Shown in pieces: positions 35,590 through 44,149 of a stretch of 64,000 nucleotides of DNA. Positions within the stretch are counted from its first letter, which is position 1; every line of letters begins with the position of its first letter. The notes beneath the pieces were generated by a model. That model was given only the letters and a program-made list of their open reading frames with translations, searched no databases and was not told the DNA's origin. The DNA lies in contig NZ_CP022278.1 of the NCBI RefSeq assembly GCF_002216145.1, forward strand, positions 620,001 through 684,000, given 5' to 3'. The position numbers were made by a program, and so were the translations under genes. This DNA is from Neisseria chenwenguii. GTDB lineage: Bacteria; Pseudomonadota; Gammaproteobacteria; Burkholderiales; Neisseriaceae.

Positions 35590-37125
35590 ATGACCGCATT
35601 CCCCATCGCCCGCGCGGGCGGTGCAACTTTGGAAGTTCAGGGCAAAATGGCCAACCGCCACGGCCTGATCGCAGGTGCGACGGGTACGGGCAAAACCGTC
35701 ACCCTGCGCCGCATGGCCGAGGCGTTCAGCAACGAGGGCGTGCCCGTGTTTCTGGTGGACGTAAAGGGTGATTTGTCGGGTATCTGCAATGCGGGTGCCG
35801 ACAGCGGCAAAGTGGGCGAGCGCATCGCCGAGTTTGAATTGGGCGGGGGCTGGTTGCAGGGTTTTCCCGTGCGCTTTTGGGATGTGTTCGGCGAAACGGG
35901 TATCCCCGTGCGCGTGACCGTTTCGGAAATGGGGCCGATGCTGTTAGCGCGCCTGATGAATCTGAACGATACGCAGGAAGGTCTGCTGAATCTGGTGTTC
36001 AAAGTCGCCGACGACCGCGGCTGGCACATTCTGGATTTGAAAGACCTGCGCGGTATGCTCAAACACGTTTCCGACAATGCGGCGGAATACCGCACGCAAT
36101 ACGGCAATGTTTCCGCCGCCAGCGTGGGCGCCATCCAACGCCAGCTTTTAACGCTGGAAAACGAAGGCGCAAACCGCTTCTTCGGCGAACCGGCGCTCAA
36201 TCTGCAAGACTGGATGCAGACCGAGGGCGGCAAAGGCGTGATTAATGTATTAAATTCGGAAAAACTGATGCGCAGCCCGCGGATGTACAGCGCATTTTTG
36301 CTGTGGATGCTGGCCGAACTTTTTGAAATGCTGCCCGAAGTCGGCGATTTGGAAAAACCGAAATTCGTGATGTTCTTCGACGAAGCGCATCTGATGTTCG
36401 ACAACGCCGCCACCGCACTGGTCGAGCAGGTCGAGCAAGTCGTGCGCCTGATCCGTTCCAAAGGCGTGGGCGTGTATTTCGTAACCCAAAACCCGCTCGA
36501 CTTGCCCGATACCATTCTCGGCCAATTGGGCAACCGCGTGCAGCACGCCCTGCGCGCGTTCACGCCCCGCGACCAGAAAGCCGTGCGTGCCGCCGCCGAA
36601 ACGTTCCGCAGCAATCCGGATATCAACGTGGCCGAAGCCATCGCCGAATTGGGCGTGGGCGAGGCGCTGGTGTCGTTCCTCGACGAAAAAGGGATGCCGA
36701 CACCGGTCGAACGCGCGCTGGTGTTGCCGCCGCAATCCGACCTGACCCCGCTGGCCGAAGAAGCCCGCAACGCCAAGTTCCAAAGCGACGACCTGTATCC
36801 GACCTACAAAGACATCATCGACAACTACTCGGCCTTTGAAGCGCTGGCCGAAGCAGAAAGCCGACAGGCCGCGGCCAAAGAAACCGAAGCCGCCGCCAAA
36901 GAACAGGCCAAAGCCGACGCAGCCGGTGCCAAACAGGCCGAAAAAGAAGCCGGCAAACCGGGCTTGCTCGACGGTTTTATCGGCGGCCTTACCGGCGGCC
37001 GCAAAAAATCGGGCCAAGGCTTGGGCTACAACGTCGCCGATTCCATCGGCAGCCAAATCAACCGCCAGGTTACCAACGCCATTTCCCGCAGCATTATGGG
37101 TGTGATTAAAAATATGCTGAAGTAG
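35590..37125 (+). CDS. HerA-like helicase/ATPase (DUF853 family)
   Basis: This 511-residue P-loop ATPase has Walker A GATGTGKTVTLRR (about residues 29-41) and Walker B KFVMFFDEAHLMF (about 259-271), with an arginine-rich QNPLDLPDTILGQLGNR segment after it. The family (DUF853/YjgR) is related to the HerA DNA translocase, but its role is not established. The C-terminal 100 residues are alanine/lysine/glutamate-rich and likely coiled, ending in a glycine-rich segment (GGLTGGRKKSGQGLG). The ATG at 35590 has an AAAGGAAACC ribosome-binding site. A terminator follows. Confidence 0.88.
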   Translation: MTAFPIARAGGATLEVQGKMANRHGLIAGATGTGKTVTLRRMAEAFSNEGVPVFLVDVKGDLSGICNAGADSGKVGERIAEFELGGGWLQGFPVRFWDVFGETGIPVRVTVSEMGPMLLARLMNLNDTQEGLLNLVFKVADDRGWHILDLKDLRGMLKHVSDNAAEYRTQYGNVSAASVGAIQRQLLTLENEGANRFFGEPALNLQDWMQTEGGKGVINVLNSEKLMRSPRMYSAFLLWMLAELFEMLPEVGDLEKPKFVMFFDEAHLMFDNAATALVEQVEQVVRLIRSKGVGVYFVTQNPLDLPDTILGQLGNRVQHALRAFTPRDQKAVRAAAETFRSNPDINVAEAIAELGVGEALVSFLDEKGMPTPVERALVLPPQSDLTPLAEEARNAKFQSDDLYPTYKDIIDNYSAFEALAEAESRQAAAKETEAAAKEQAKADAAGAKQAEKEAGKPGLLDGFIGGLTGGRKKSGQGLGYNVADSIGSQINRQVTNAISRSIMGVIKNMLK

Positions 37126-37140
37126 GCTTGGGGTAAGGTT

Positions 37141-37171
37141 AAAGGCCGTCTGAATGTTTCAGACGGCCTTT
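37141..37171 (+). terminator. DUS-pair terminator after the HerA-like gene
   Basis: AAAGGCCGTCTGAA and TTCAGACGGCCTTT form the stem, followed by a T-rich stretch. Confidence 0.7.
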
Positions 37172-37190
37172 CGGTTTTTATGGAGCGTGG

Positions 37191-37211
37191 GTCGGATACC
37201 TGTATCCGACG
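37191..37211. repeat. GTCGGATAC palindrome
   Basis: GTCGGATACCTGTATCCGAC is palindromic. A sibling GATCGGATACCCATATCCGA lies at about 46400-46420. Confidence 0.55.
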
Positions 37212-37243
37212 TACGATCGAAGAATTTTCAGACGACCGGTTCT

Positions 37244-38176
37244 TCAAACCACCCACTGATAAAGCAAAATCATCAGCGGCATGGTCAATACGCACAACAG
37301 CGTGGTAATTCCGTAAATCGCGCTGGCTTTCTGTGCGTTTTGCCCGTACACCACCGCCATCTGCGTAACCGTTGCCGCGGCGGGGCTGACGGTGGCGAGG
37401 AAGCTGATCAGCGTTACCGTATTGCTGTGCCCGCCTTGCGAAGCGATGCCCGAGAGTTTGACAAACACCAGCAAAAACAGCGGGATAACAATCAGCCGCA
37501 GCAGCGCGACCAGATACAGGCGTTTGGACATTACCACCGCTTCCAGCGGCAGCGCCGCAATCAGCATCCCCGCCACCAGCATGGCTACGGGGCCGATCAT
37601 GCCGCCGACCGTCGAGAGTGCGCCGTCCAGCGCGACGGGCAGTTTGATTTGGAACACAAACAACGCAACACCCACGAGCATGGCGAGAATGTTGACGTTG
37701 GTAACGATGGTTTTCCACGAAAGATTACCGCTGCCGCTGATGAGGATGCGCAAGTGCGTCCAAAACAGAAACATCTGCACGATGATAAAACCGCTGGTGT
37801 AAATCACCCATTCTTTGCCGAACACCGACATCACCAGCGGAATAATCAGATTGCCCGAATTGGTATAAACCGTCGCCGCCTGCTCGAGCGGGTCGAGTTT
37901 GAACAGTTTTTTCGAGAGTTTGCCGAGTAAAATCAACAAAATATGAAACACGACCGCCAACTTGACCGAAAGCCACAGCCCGTCGGCGATTTCGGGCGAA
38001 TAATCAGTTTGGAAGGCATGAATCATCACCGACGGGCTGATGAGGTAGAGCGCGATAACGGAAAGCGGATAGCTCTGCTCGGACTTGAGCAGCTTGAATT
38101 TCACCAACGCAAAACCCATCAAAACAATCAGCGTCAGCTCGGTAATTTTTCCGGCAAGAAGTAAGGCGGTTTCCAT
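37244..38176 (-). CDS. AEC-family (auxin efflux carrier-type) transporter
   Basis: This 310-residue inner-membrane protein has about ten helices. It starts METALLLAGKITELTLIVLMG and contains the family block LYVYTNSGNLIIPLVMSVFG-like sequence near residue 105 and VALLRLIVIPLFLL. Bacterial AEC members export malate, amino acids or other organic acids. The substrate is unknown and nothing around it suggests one. It is transcribed divergently from the purine permease. Confidence 0.85.
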   Translation of the reverse strand: METALLLAGKITELTLIVLMGFALVKFKLLKSEQSYPLSVIALYLISPSVMIHAFQTDYSPEIADGLWLSVKLAVVFHILLILLGKLSKKLFKLDPLEQAATVYTNSGNLIIPLVMSVFGKEWVIYTSGFIIVQMFLFWTHLRILISGSGNLSWKTIVTNVNILAMLVGVALFVFQIKLPVALDGALSTVGGMIGPVAMLVAGMLIAALPLEAVVMSKRLYLVALLRLIVIPLFLLVFVKLSGIASQGGHSNTVTLISFLATVSPAAATVTQMAVVYGQNAQKASAIYGITTLLCVLTMPLMILLYQWVV

Positions 38177-38242
38177 ATTTGGTTTTATTGGCTAGGGGAA
38201 CAGGCTGGATTTTACGCTTTTGGCGCCGCAGGGGGTAAGATA

Positions 38243-38293
38243 AAAGGCCGTCTGAAAACCGCTTGCCGGGCGTAATTGTCTTTCAGACGGCCT
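38243..38293. other. DUS-pair hairpin in the divergent promoter region
   Basis: Inverted DUS words flank a 24-nt loop upstream of both divergent genes, so it cannot terminate either. It may act as an uptake or leader element. Confidence 0.4.
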
Positions 38294-38371
38294 GTTCACA
38301 AATATTAACACCGCCCAAACCGATTTCAGTATAATACCCGCCTGATTTTTCTCAACAAACTTCAAAACACT

Positions 38372-39691
38372 ATGACTACTTCTGATTCAAACAACGGCCT
38401 GTTGGAGCGCCTCTTCGGTTTGCGCGAAAGCGGCACCACCGTGCGCACGGAAATAACGGCGGGGCTGACCACCTTCCTGACCATGTGTTACATCATCATC
38501 GTCAACCCGCTGGTTTTGGGGCAGACGGGCATGGATACGGGGGCAGTGTTCGTCGCCACCTGTATCGCCGCCGCCATCGGCTGTTTTGTGATGGGTTTCG
38601 TCGGCAACTACCCGATTGCGCTGGCGCCGGGCATGGGCTTGAACGCCTATTTCACGTTTGCCGTCGTCAAAGGCATGGGCGTGCCCTGGCAGGTTGCGCT
38701 GGGCGCGGTGTTTGTGTCCGGCCTGATTTTTATCGTGTTCAGCCTGTTTAAAGTGCGCGAAATGTTGGTAAACGCGCTGCCGATGGGCTTGAAAATGTCG
38801 ATTGCCGCGGGCATCGGGCTGTTTCTCGCGCTGATTGCGCTCAAAGGCTCGGGCGTGATTGTCGATAATCCGGCGACGCTGGTCGGCTTGGGCGACGTGA
38901 AAAATCCGCAGGTTTTACTGGCGATGGGCGGATTTGTATTGGTGGTGGTACTCGGCCATCTCCGCATCCGCGCGGCGATTATCATCACGATTTTGGTAAT
39001 TACCGCGGTTTCCAGCCTGATGGGCTTGAGCGAGTTTAAAGGCGTCGTCGGCAGCGTGCCGAGCATTACGCCGACGTTTATGCAGATGGATTTCGACGGC
39101 CTGTTTACCGTGAGCATGGTCAGCGTGATTTTCGTCTTTTTCCTCGTTGACCTCTTCGACTCGACCGGCACGCTGGTCGGCGTTTCCCACCGCGCCGGCC
39201 TGCTGGTCGACGGCAAACTGCCGCGCCTGAAACGCGCGCTCTTGGCAGATTCCACCGCCATCGTCGCCGGCGCCGCGCTCGGCACTTCTTCCACCACGCC
39301 TTACGTCGAAAGCGCCGCAGGCGTATCCGCAGGCGGGCGCACGGGGCTGACCGCCGTCACCGTCGGCGTCTTGATGCTGGCCTGCCTGGTCTTCTCTCCG
39401 CTGGCGCAGAGCGTACCCGCCTTCGCCACCGCGCCCGCGCTACTCTACGTCGGCACGCAAATGCTGCGCAGCGCGAAAGAAATCGACTGGGACGACATGA
39501 CCGAAGCCGCGCCCGCGTTTCTGACCATCGTGTTCATGCCGTTTACCTACTCGATTGCAGACGGCATCGCCATCGGCTTCATCAGCTACGCCGTGATCAA
39601 ACTTCTGTGTAACCGCAGCAAAGACGTGCCGCCGATCGTATGGGTGGTCGCCGTGTTGTGGGCAGGCAAATTTTGGTATTTGGGCGGCTAA
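38372..39691 (+). CDS. NCS2-family purine permease (AzgA/GhxP type)
   Basis: This 439-residue permease has 14 helices. It starts LERLFGLRESGTTVRTEITAG and carries ALAPGMGLNAYF, VDLFDSTGTLVGV and GTSSTTPYVESAAGVSAGGRTG, the hallmark segments of the AzgA-like branch that takes up hypoxanthine, guanine or adenine by proton symport. A TATAAT element at about 38331 lies 41 bp before the ATG but has no good -35. A DUS terminator follows. Exact base specificity is not predictable. Confidence 0.9.
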   Translation: MTTSDSNNGLLERLFGLRESGTTVRTEITAGLTTFLTMCYIIIVNPLVLGQTGMDTGAVFVATCIAAAIGCFVMGFVGNYPIALAPGMGLNAYFTFAVVKGMGVPWQVALGAVFVSGLIFIVFSLFKVREMLVNALPMGLKMSIAAGIGLFLALIALKGSGVIVDNPATLVGLGDVKNPQVLLAMGGFVLVVVLGHLRIRAAIIITILVITAVSSLMGLSEFKGVVGSVPSITPTFMQMDFDGLFTVSMVSVIFVFFLVDLFDSTGTLVGVSHRAGLLVDGKLPRLKRALLADSTAIVAGAALGTSSTTPYVESAAGVSAGGRTGLTAVTVGVLMLACLVFSPLAQSVPAFATAPALLYVGTQMLRSAKEIDWDDMTEAAPAFLTIVFMPFTYSIADGIAIGFISYAVIKLLCNRSKDVPPIVWVVAVLWAGKFWYLGG

Positions 39692-39710
39692 ACGCTGCTT
39701 GAAATGAGTC

Positions 39711-39748
39711 AGGCCGTCTGAAAGTTTGCCGCTTTCAGACGGCCTTTT
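39711..39748 (+). terminator. DUS-pair terminator after the purine permease
   Basis: AGGCCGTCTGAAAG and CTTTCAGACGGCCTTTT form the stem, followed by a T-run. Confidence 0.7.
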
Positions 39749-40235
39749 ATATTACCAAACGCCTGTTTTCAAAGAAGTTTGAAATTCAATGTTTTCTGCT
39801 TTGCCTGCCGGTTGCCCTGCATAAAGCAGCGGCAGACGGGCGTTTGGCTGTTTCATTCTTTCTTATTGAATAAAACAATTTGATTTCATTAAGAAATTAT
39901 CTGAATTTTGTTTTCGGGCAAGCAGAAAAAAGTGTTTGACACGGCAAAATTTATCGCTGAGATTTTTTCAAAACCAACAAAAACCACATCAAACTACATT
40001 CTACAAAGGAACATCATCATGACCAGAAAGCATTATCTTTTTGCATTTCTCCATCAATCTGCCGCCGTCTTTTCAGACGGCCTCCGGATTTCCCGAGTCT
40101 TCCCAACGGCTTGAACCGTTTTCTGTATTTTCTGTTTTTTATCTGTTTTCCAGCGCCGCGGGGGCTGTGTGAGTGATTGCAATAAAGTGATTGCGCAGCG
40201 TTCCGCTGGTTGCAGAAGGGATAACTGCACACTTT
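39749..40235. other. Gene-free region upstream of the prpC relic
   Basis: These 487 bp are AT-rich to about 40020. They contain a TTGACA hexamer at 39937-39942 and an AAGGA ribosome-binding site with ATG at 40020. The ATG opens only a 31-residue reading frame (to 40113) with no recognisable homology. This looks like an operon leader that has lost its coding sequence, consistent with the decayed prpC beyond it. Confidence 0.45.
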
Positions 40236-40674
40236 TTTCAGGATGAGCATCTGCCCGCTGCCACCCACCCGATGGACGTGATACGCACCGGCGTATCCGC
40301 ACTCAGCTTCTACACCATGCCCGAGAGCGAAGCGCGCGAAATCGCCGACAAACTCATCTCCATCCTAGGCAGCATCATGCTGTATTGATATCACTGGTTT
40401 CGGCCTCCCCGTGTACACCATTTCCGACCCGTGCAACGTCGTGATTAAAGAAGTCGCGCACGAACTTCCGCAGGAATCCGGCGACGAAATGCTGATCTTC
40501 AACATTGCCGAACGCCTCCCCACCGCCATGTTCACACCGCCCTTTGTGATTTCCCGCACCACCGGCTGGAGCGCCCACGTCATCGAACAGCGCAACGACG
40601 GCAAAATCATCCGCCCGAGCGCAAACTACACCGGCCCCGACGACCGGCCGTTTGTGCCCATGAGCGGGCACTAA
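40236..40674 (+). pseudogene. prpC: 2-methylcitrate synthase relic with several internal deletions
   Basis: Pieces of PrpC appear in the correct order but are fused and truncated. LPAATHPMDVIRTGVSAL and [20 protein letters not shown] come first, then a TGA where family members have tryptophan. The next piece is [12 protein letters not shown] in another frame, and the last pieces are [20 protein letters not shown] and [20 protein letters not shown]. The N-terminus, a central block of well over 100 codons including catalytic residues, and a block before PTAMF are missing. The enzyme condenses propionyl-CoA with oxaloacetate, and this copy cannot be active. No prpB or other prp genes are present in the window. 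Confidence 0.85.
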
Positions 40675-40706
40675 CCCGTTTTCAGACGGCCTTGTTTTCG
40701 GGATGA

Positions 40707-40735
40707 GGCTGTCTGAAAAATTTTCAGACAGCCTT
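40707..40735 (+). terminator. Hairpin made of variant DUS words (GGCTGTCTGAA)
   Basis: AGGCTGTCTGAAA and TTTCAGACAGCCT form a perfect stem followed by TTTTTCC. Both arms carry the same C-to-T change relative to the standard DUS, so the stem was kept while the uptake word was altered. Confidence 0.65.
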
Positions 40736-40807
40736 TTTCCTGTATCTGCCGTCTGAAATTGTTTACAATGTCCGGCAGATTTCATTCATGTTCAAGAAGG
40801 AAAAATC

Positions 40808-41224
40808 ATGCAGGTAACTTCAAAATGGCTGGACGGAATGTGTTTCGTCGGCACCACCGAGGGCGGGCACAGCGTGGTAATGGAAGGCGCGGCGGCGGAA
40901 GGTGCGGCCAAGCGCGGCCCCAGCCCGATGGAAATGCTGCTGCTGGGTGTAGCGGGCTGCTCGAGCATCGATGTGGTAATGATTGCGGAAAAACAGCGTC
41001 AGGATATTGCCGACTGCCAAGCCACGGTAACGGCCAAGCGCGCCGACAAAGCGCCGCGCGTGTTTACCGAAATCCATATCCATTTCAAAGTGATAGGCCG
41101 TAATTTGCAGGAAAACGCAATCGCGCGCGCGGTGCAGATGTCGGCGGAAAAATACTGCTCGGCGTCGATTATGTTGGGCAAGGCGGCGAAAGTCAGCCAC
41201 AGTTTTGAAATTGCCGAAGTGTGA
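40808..41224 (+). CDS. OsmC-family peroxidase-like protein
   Basis: This 138-residue OsmC/Ohr-fold protein has GPSPMEMLLLGVAGCSSIDVVMI, carrying the first conserved cysteine near residue 57, and a second cysteine in SAEKYCSASIMLG near residue 118. OsmC and Ohr proteins reduce organic hydroperoxides through this cysteine pair. The sequence is closest to the YhfA-like branch, whose role is less clear. An AAGGAAAAATC ribosome-binding site precedes the ATG. It lies between the prpC relic and a GntR regulator on the same strand. Confidence 0.86.
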   Translation: MQVTSKWLDGMCFVGTTEGGHSVVMEGAAAEGAAKRGPSPMEMLLLGVAGCSSIDVVMIAEKQRQDIADCQATVTAKRADKAPRVFTEIHIHFKVIGRNLQENAIARAVQMSAEKYCSASIMLGKAAKVSHSFEIAEV

Positions 41225-41286
41225 TTTTTTCAGACGGCCCCAGGCTTGTGCCGTCTGAAAAACAGGTGGAAACACGCCGCTCGGGT

Positions 41287-41375
41287 TATAATGTGCGCAA
41301 ACGGAAAAGGCAGACATATTCGCGCTGCGATTGCGAATATGTCTGCCGCTTCAAGCTGCTGTTTTCTCTCTAATC
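41287..41375 (+). promoter_or_regulatory. TATAAT element and strong non-DUS hairpin upstream of gntR
   Basis: TATAAT at 41287-41292 is followed by a perfect 15-bp inverted repeat (41309-41323 and 41333-41347, arm GGCAGACATATTCGC, 9-nt loop). A smaller GCTTCAAGC hairpin and a CT-rich stretch come next. No good -35 is visible. It could be a structured leader, an operator for the GntR protein, or a small RNA gene ending before 41400. Confidence 0.4.
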
Positions 41376-41495
41376 TTGCCTTTATATCTTGGCGTTTATG
41401 GAAAAGCATTGTGCAGACTTTGTTTTGGATTGTCAACAATTTAACGGCCTGTTGTAAACAATCATGCCGTCTGAAACCGCTGATTCGAGCATCAT

Positions 41496-42209
41496 ATGAA
41501 TAACGAAACCCGATTGTCCGCCGCCCCGACCACCTCGTCGCTCATTCTGGAAGAGCGCCACGATGCCGAACTGTTCCGCGTTTATGCGTCTATTTTGGAC
41601 GGCATCACCGACCATGTTTTACTGCCCGGCAACAAGCTCACCGAATCCGAACTCTGCCGCCGGATGGTCTGCTCGCGCAATACCGTACGTGGCGCGCTGT
41701 CGCTGCTGGCGCACGATAAAATCGTCGATTTGCAGCCCAACCGCGGCGCGTTTGTCCACGTTCCCGACATGAAAGAGATGCAGGACGTGTTTAACGCCCG
41801 CATCGAAATGGAAACCATGATTATCGACCTGCTCGTCGAAATGCCCGATTTGGCCGAGCGCCTCAAGCCGCTTTACGCCATGACCGAACAGGAAGCAGCG
41901 GCTTCGGGCAAGGGCGACCGCGTGGGCTGGAACCGCCTGGCCAATGCGTTTCACGTCGAATTGGCGCGTTTGGTCGATAACAATGTTTTGTTTGAAATCA
42001 TCAATACTTTGTGCGCCCGCTCGTCGCTGATTGTGGCGGTTTTCGACACCAAACGCCGCGAAAAACGCCCGATCAACACCACCACCCATTCCGAACACCG
42101 CGAAATCCTCGACCTGCTGGTCAGCGGCCGCCGCAACCGCGCGGTGAAAATTTTGCGCAAACATTTGGGCGCGTGTATCGAGCGTTTGGAAAGCCGTCTG
42201 AAGGAATAG
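41496..42209 (+). CDS. GntR-family regulator with FCD domain
   Basis: This 237-residue protein has an N-terminal winged helix (about 25-95: LTESELCRRMVCSRNTVRGAL, then PNRGAFVHVP) and an all-helical FCD effector domain (about 105-230) with histidines in FHVELARLV and HSEHREIL that usually bind metal or a carboxylate ligand. FadR/GntR regulators of this type control organic-acid or sugar-acid catabolism, often next to their targets. No obvious target operon adjoins it, but the decayed prpC lies 0.8 kb upstream. A 270-bp leader with a strong hairpin precedes the ATG. Confidence 0.85.
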   Translation: MNNETRLSAAPTTSSLILEERHDAELFRVYASILDGITDHVLLPGNKLTESELCRRMVCSRNTVRGALSLLAHDKIVDLQPNRGAFVHVPDMKEMQDVFNARIEMETMIIDLLVEMPDLAERLKPLYAMTEQEAAASGKGDRVGWNRLANAFHVELARLVDNNVLFEIINTLCARSSLIVAVFDTKRREKRPINTTTHSEHREILDLLVSGRRNRAVKILRKHLGACIERLESRLKE

Positions 42210-42231
42210 CCGCCAGGTATCAGGTATGATG

Positions 42232-42263
42232 AAAGGCCGTCTGAAATATTCAGACGGCCTTTA
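42232..42263. terminator. Bidirectional DUS-pair terminator between gntR and znuB
   Basis: A near-perfect palindrome AAAGGCCGTCTGAAATATTC and onward, with A/T flanks, lies between convergent genes. Confidence 0.7.
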
Positions 42264-42278
42264 TCCTTTCTATCCCGC

Positions 42279-43154
42279 TCAAGCAACCCTGTGCTTCCGA
42301 CCCCGCAGCCACTTCGCCAGCAGCCCGCCCTCTCGGCCGAACACCACTGACAGCGCATACAACACCCCGCAGCACAAAATAATCGCCGGCCCCGACGGAA
42401 TCTCGACGTGATAGGAAAACAGCAATCCCGCAAAGCCGCACACCAGCGCCAGCGCGACCGACAGCAGCATCAATCCGCCCAGACTTTTCGCCCACAGCCG
42501 CGCCGTAATCGCCGGCAGCATCATCAACCCTACCGACATCAGCGTCCCCAGCGCCTGAAAACCCGCCACCAGATTCATCACCACCAAAATCAGAAACACA
42601 ACGTGCCAAAACCCGCCTCGTCCGCCGACGGCCTGCAAAAACAGCGGGTCGATGCTTTCCAAAACCAGCGGACGGTAAATCACCGCCAACACCAGCAGCG
42701 TTACCGCCGCCGCTGCCGCAATCAACTGCAACGCGGGCACGTCCACCGCCAAAACCGAGCCGAACAGCAGATGCAGCAAATCGACGCTGTCACCGTTTTT
42801 ACTCACCAAAACCACGCCCACCGCCAAACTCGTCAGATAAAACGCGGCGAAATTCGCATCTTCCTTCAACGAGGTAAAACGGCTCACCAAGCCCGCCAGC
42901 AGCGCCATCAGCAGCCCCGCCGCAAACCCGCCCGCGCTCATCGCCGGCAGGCTCAAACCGGCAAATATATAACCGACCGCCGCCCCCGGCAAAACCGCGT
43001 GGCTCAAGGCATCGCCGACCAAACTCATGCGGCGCATCACCAAAAATACCCCCACCGGCGCCGCACTCAGCGCGAGGCAGAAAACCGACGCCAGCGCATA
43101 GCGCATAAAGTCGAATTCGGCAAACGGAAAAAGGATTAATTCATTGATATTCAT
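42279..43154 (-). CDS. znuB: Zinc ABC transporter permease
   Basis: This 291-residue ABC-3 family permease has eight or nine helices. Signature segments are MSLVGDALSHAVLPGAAVGY (the coupling helix) and FQALGTLMSVGLMMLPAITARLWA. It forms the membrane channel for zinc (or manganese) uptake with the ATPase encoded upstream at 43424-44149. The ATG at 43154 is preferred over an upstream TTG at 43166. The 269-bp gap from znuC holds GTACGGTTA palindromes. No substrate-binding protein gene follows: the next gene is the convergent gntR, 70 bp away. Confidence 0.88.
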   Translation of the reverse strand: MNINELILFPFAEFDFMRYALASVFCLALSAAPVGVFLVMRRMSLVGDALSHAVLPGAAVGYIFAGLSLPAMSAGGFAAGLLMALLAGLVSRFTSLKEDANFAAFYLTSLAVGVVLVSKNGDSVDLLHLLFGSVLAVDVPALQLIAAAAAVTLLVLAVIYRPLVLESIDPLFLQAVGGRGGFWHVVFLILVVMNLVAGFQALGTLMSVGLMMLPAITARLWAKSLGGLMLLSVALALVCGFAGLLFSYHVEIPSGPAIILCCGVLYALSVVFGREGGLLAKWLRGRKHRVA

Positions 43155-43263
43155 AGTGTTTTTCAAAAATGGAGAAAGCCGTCTGAAAACGGCGGATGCG
43201 TTAATGCACGTCGTTTTATAATTTGCACGATGGCGACGGGCCAGATCATCAAAAAGATGTGCA

Positions 43264-43393
43264 TCGTAGGTACGGTTAGCCGCCCGAAGGCGTAACCGTA
43301 CGCACTACGCGATTTGAAAATGTCTGCTGATGTCGTCTGAAAAAAGCGGATTTGTACGGTTACGCCGCCTTCGGGCGGCTAACCGTACCTACG
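43264..43393. repeat. Paired GTACGGTTA palindromes, second copy
   Basis: Palindromes at 43264-43301 and 43354-43393 (arms TACGGTTAGCCGCC and GGCGGCTAACCGTA) are arranged in inverted order, as at 940-1099. They sit between znuC and znuB inside the zinc operon. Confidence 0.65.
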
Positions 43394-43423
43394 CCGTCTG
43401 AAATCCACAGCATCCCGACAACC

Positions 43424-44149
43424 TCAAACCCCGCACCAATCCGCCGACTCCTGCTTCTGCACCGCCGCATTGGCCTGAAGCAGAAACCCGTCCGTCAACA
43501 CCTTTTCCGTCGCCCCCGCCGCGATTTTCTCGCGCGCCAGCAGCAGCGTTTGCGGAAAATAGGCGCGCACTTGTTCGTAATCGTGCAACACCGCAATCAC
43601 GGCCTGCCCGTCTTGGTTGCAGCAGCGCAAAACATCGAGCAGCGCGTAAGTCGTGCGCGCATCGACGGCGTTGAACGGCTCGTCCAGCAGCAGAAATTTC
43701 GCGTTTTGCGCCAGCATCCGCGCAAACAAAACGCGCTGAAACTGGCCGTTGGACAGATGCGCAATCCGCCGTTCGGCAAAATCGCGCATTTCCACGCGTT
43801 CCAGCGCGGCATACACGCGCGCGCGCCGGGCGGCATTGACGCGCCCGAAAAAGCCGATTTCGTACCACAGCCCCATCGCCGCCAGCTCGAAAACGGTCAT
43901 CGGCTGGCTGCGGTCGATTTCCGACTGCTGCGGCAGATAGGCGATGTCGCGGCGCGCCAGCCCCTGCCACGACACGCGGCCGGTATCGGCGTTCTGCAAA
44001 CCCATCACCGCCTTGAGCAGCGTGGACTTGCCCGCACCGTTCGGCCCGAACACCGCCCACATACTGCCGTCTGAAAACTCGGCGGAAACGTGATGGACGG
44101 CGGGTCGGCGCTGATAACTGACGGTCAGGTTTTCAACAAGGATACTCAT
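43424..44149 (-). CDS. znuC: Zinc ABC transporter ATP-binding protein
   Basis: This 241-residue ABC ATPase has Walker A FGPNGAGKSTLLK (about residues 33-45), the Q-loop in YLPQQSEID, signature HLSNGQFQRVLFAR, Walker B FLLLDEPFNAVD and the switch histidine in AVLHDYEQV. It energises the ZnuB permease for zinc import. Its ATG overlaps the TGA of a 33-residue membrane ORF upstream (ATGA), so expression is probably coupled to that ORF. FSDGSMW near residue 25 is encoded by a DUS lying just before Walker A. Confidence 0.88.
   Translation of the reverse strand: MSILVENLTVSYQRRPAVHHVSAEFSDGSMWAVFGPNGAGKSTLLKAVMGLQNADTGRVSWQGLARRDIAYLPQQSEIDRSQPMTVFELAAMGLWYEIGFFGRVNAARRARVYAALERVEMRDFAERRIAHLSNGQFQRVLFARMLAQNAKFLLLDEPFNAVDARTTYALLDVLRCCNQDGQAVIAVLHDYEQVRAYFPQTLLLAREKIAAGATEKVLTDGFLLQANAAVQKQESADWCGV

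Noticed and set aside
40020..40113. A 31-codon ORF with a good ribosome-binding site upstream of the prpC relic
   Set aside because: It has no homology and its end is encoded by a DUS. It is treated as the remains of an operon leader, not a gene.
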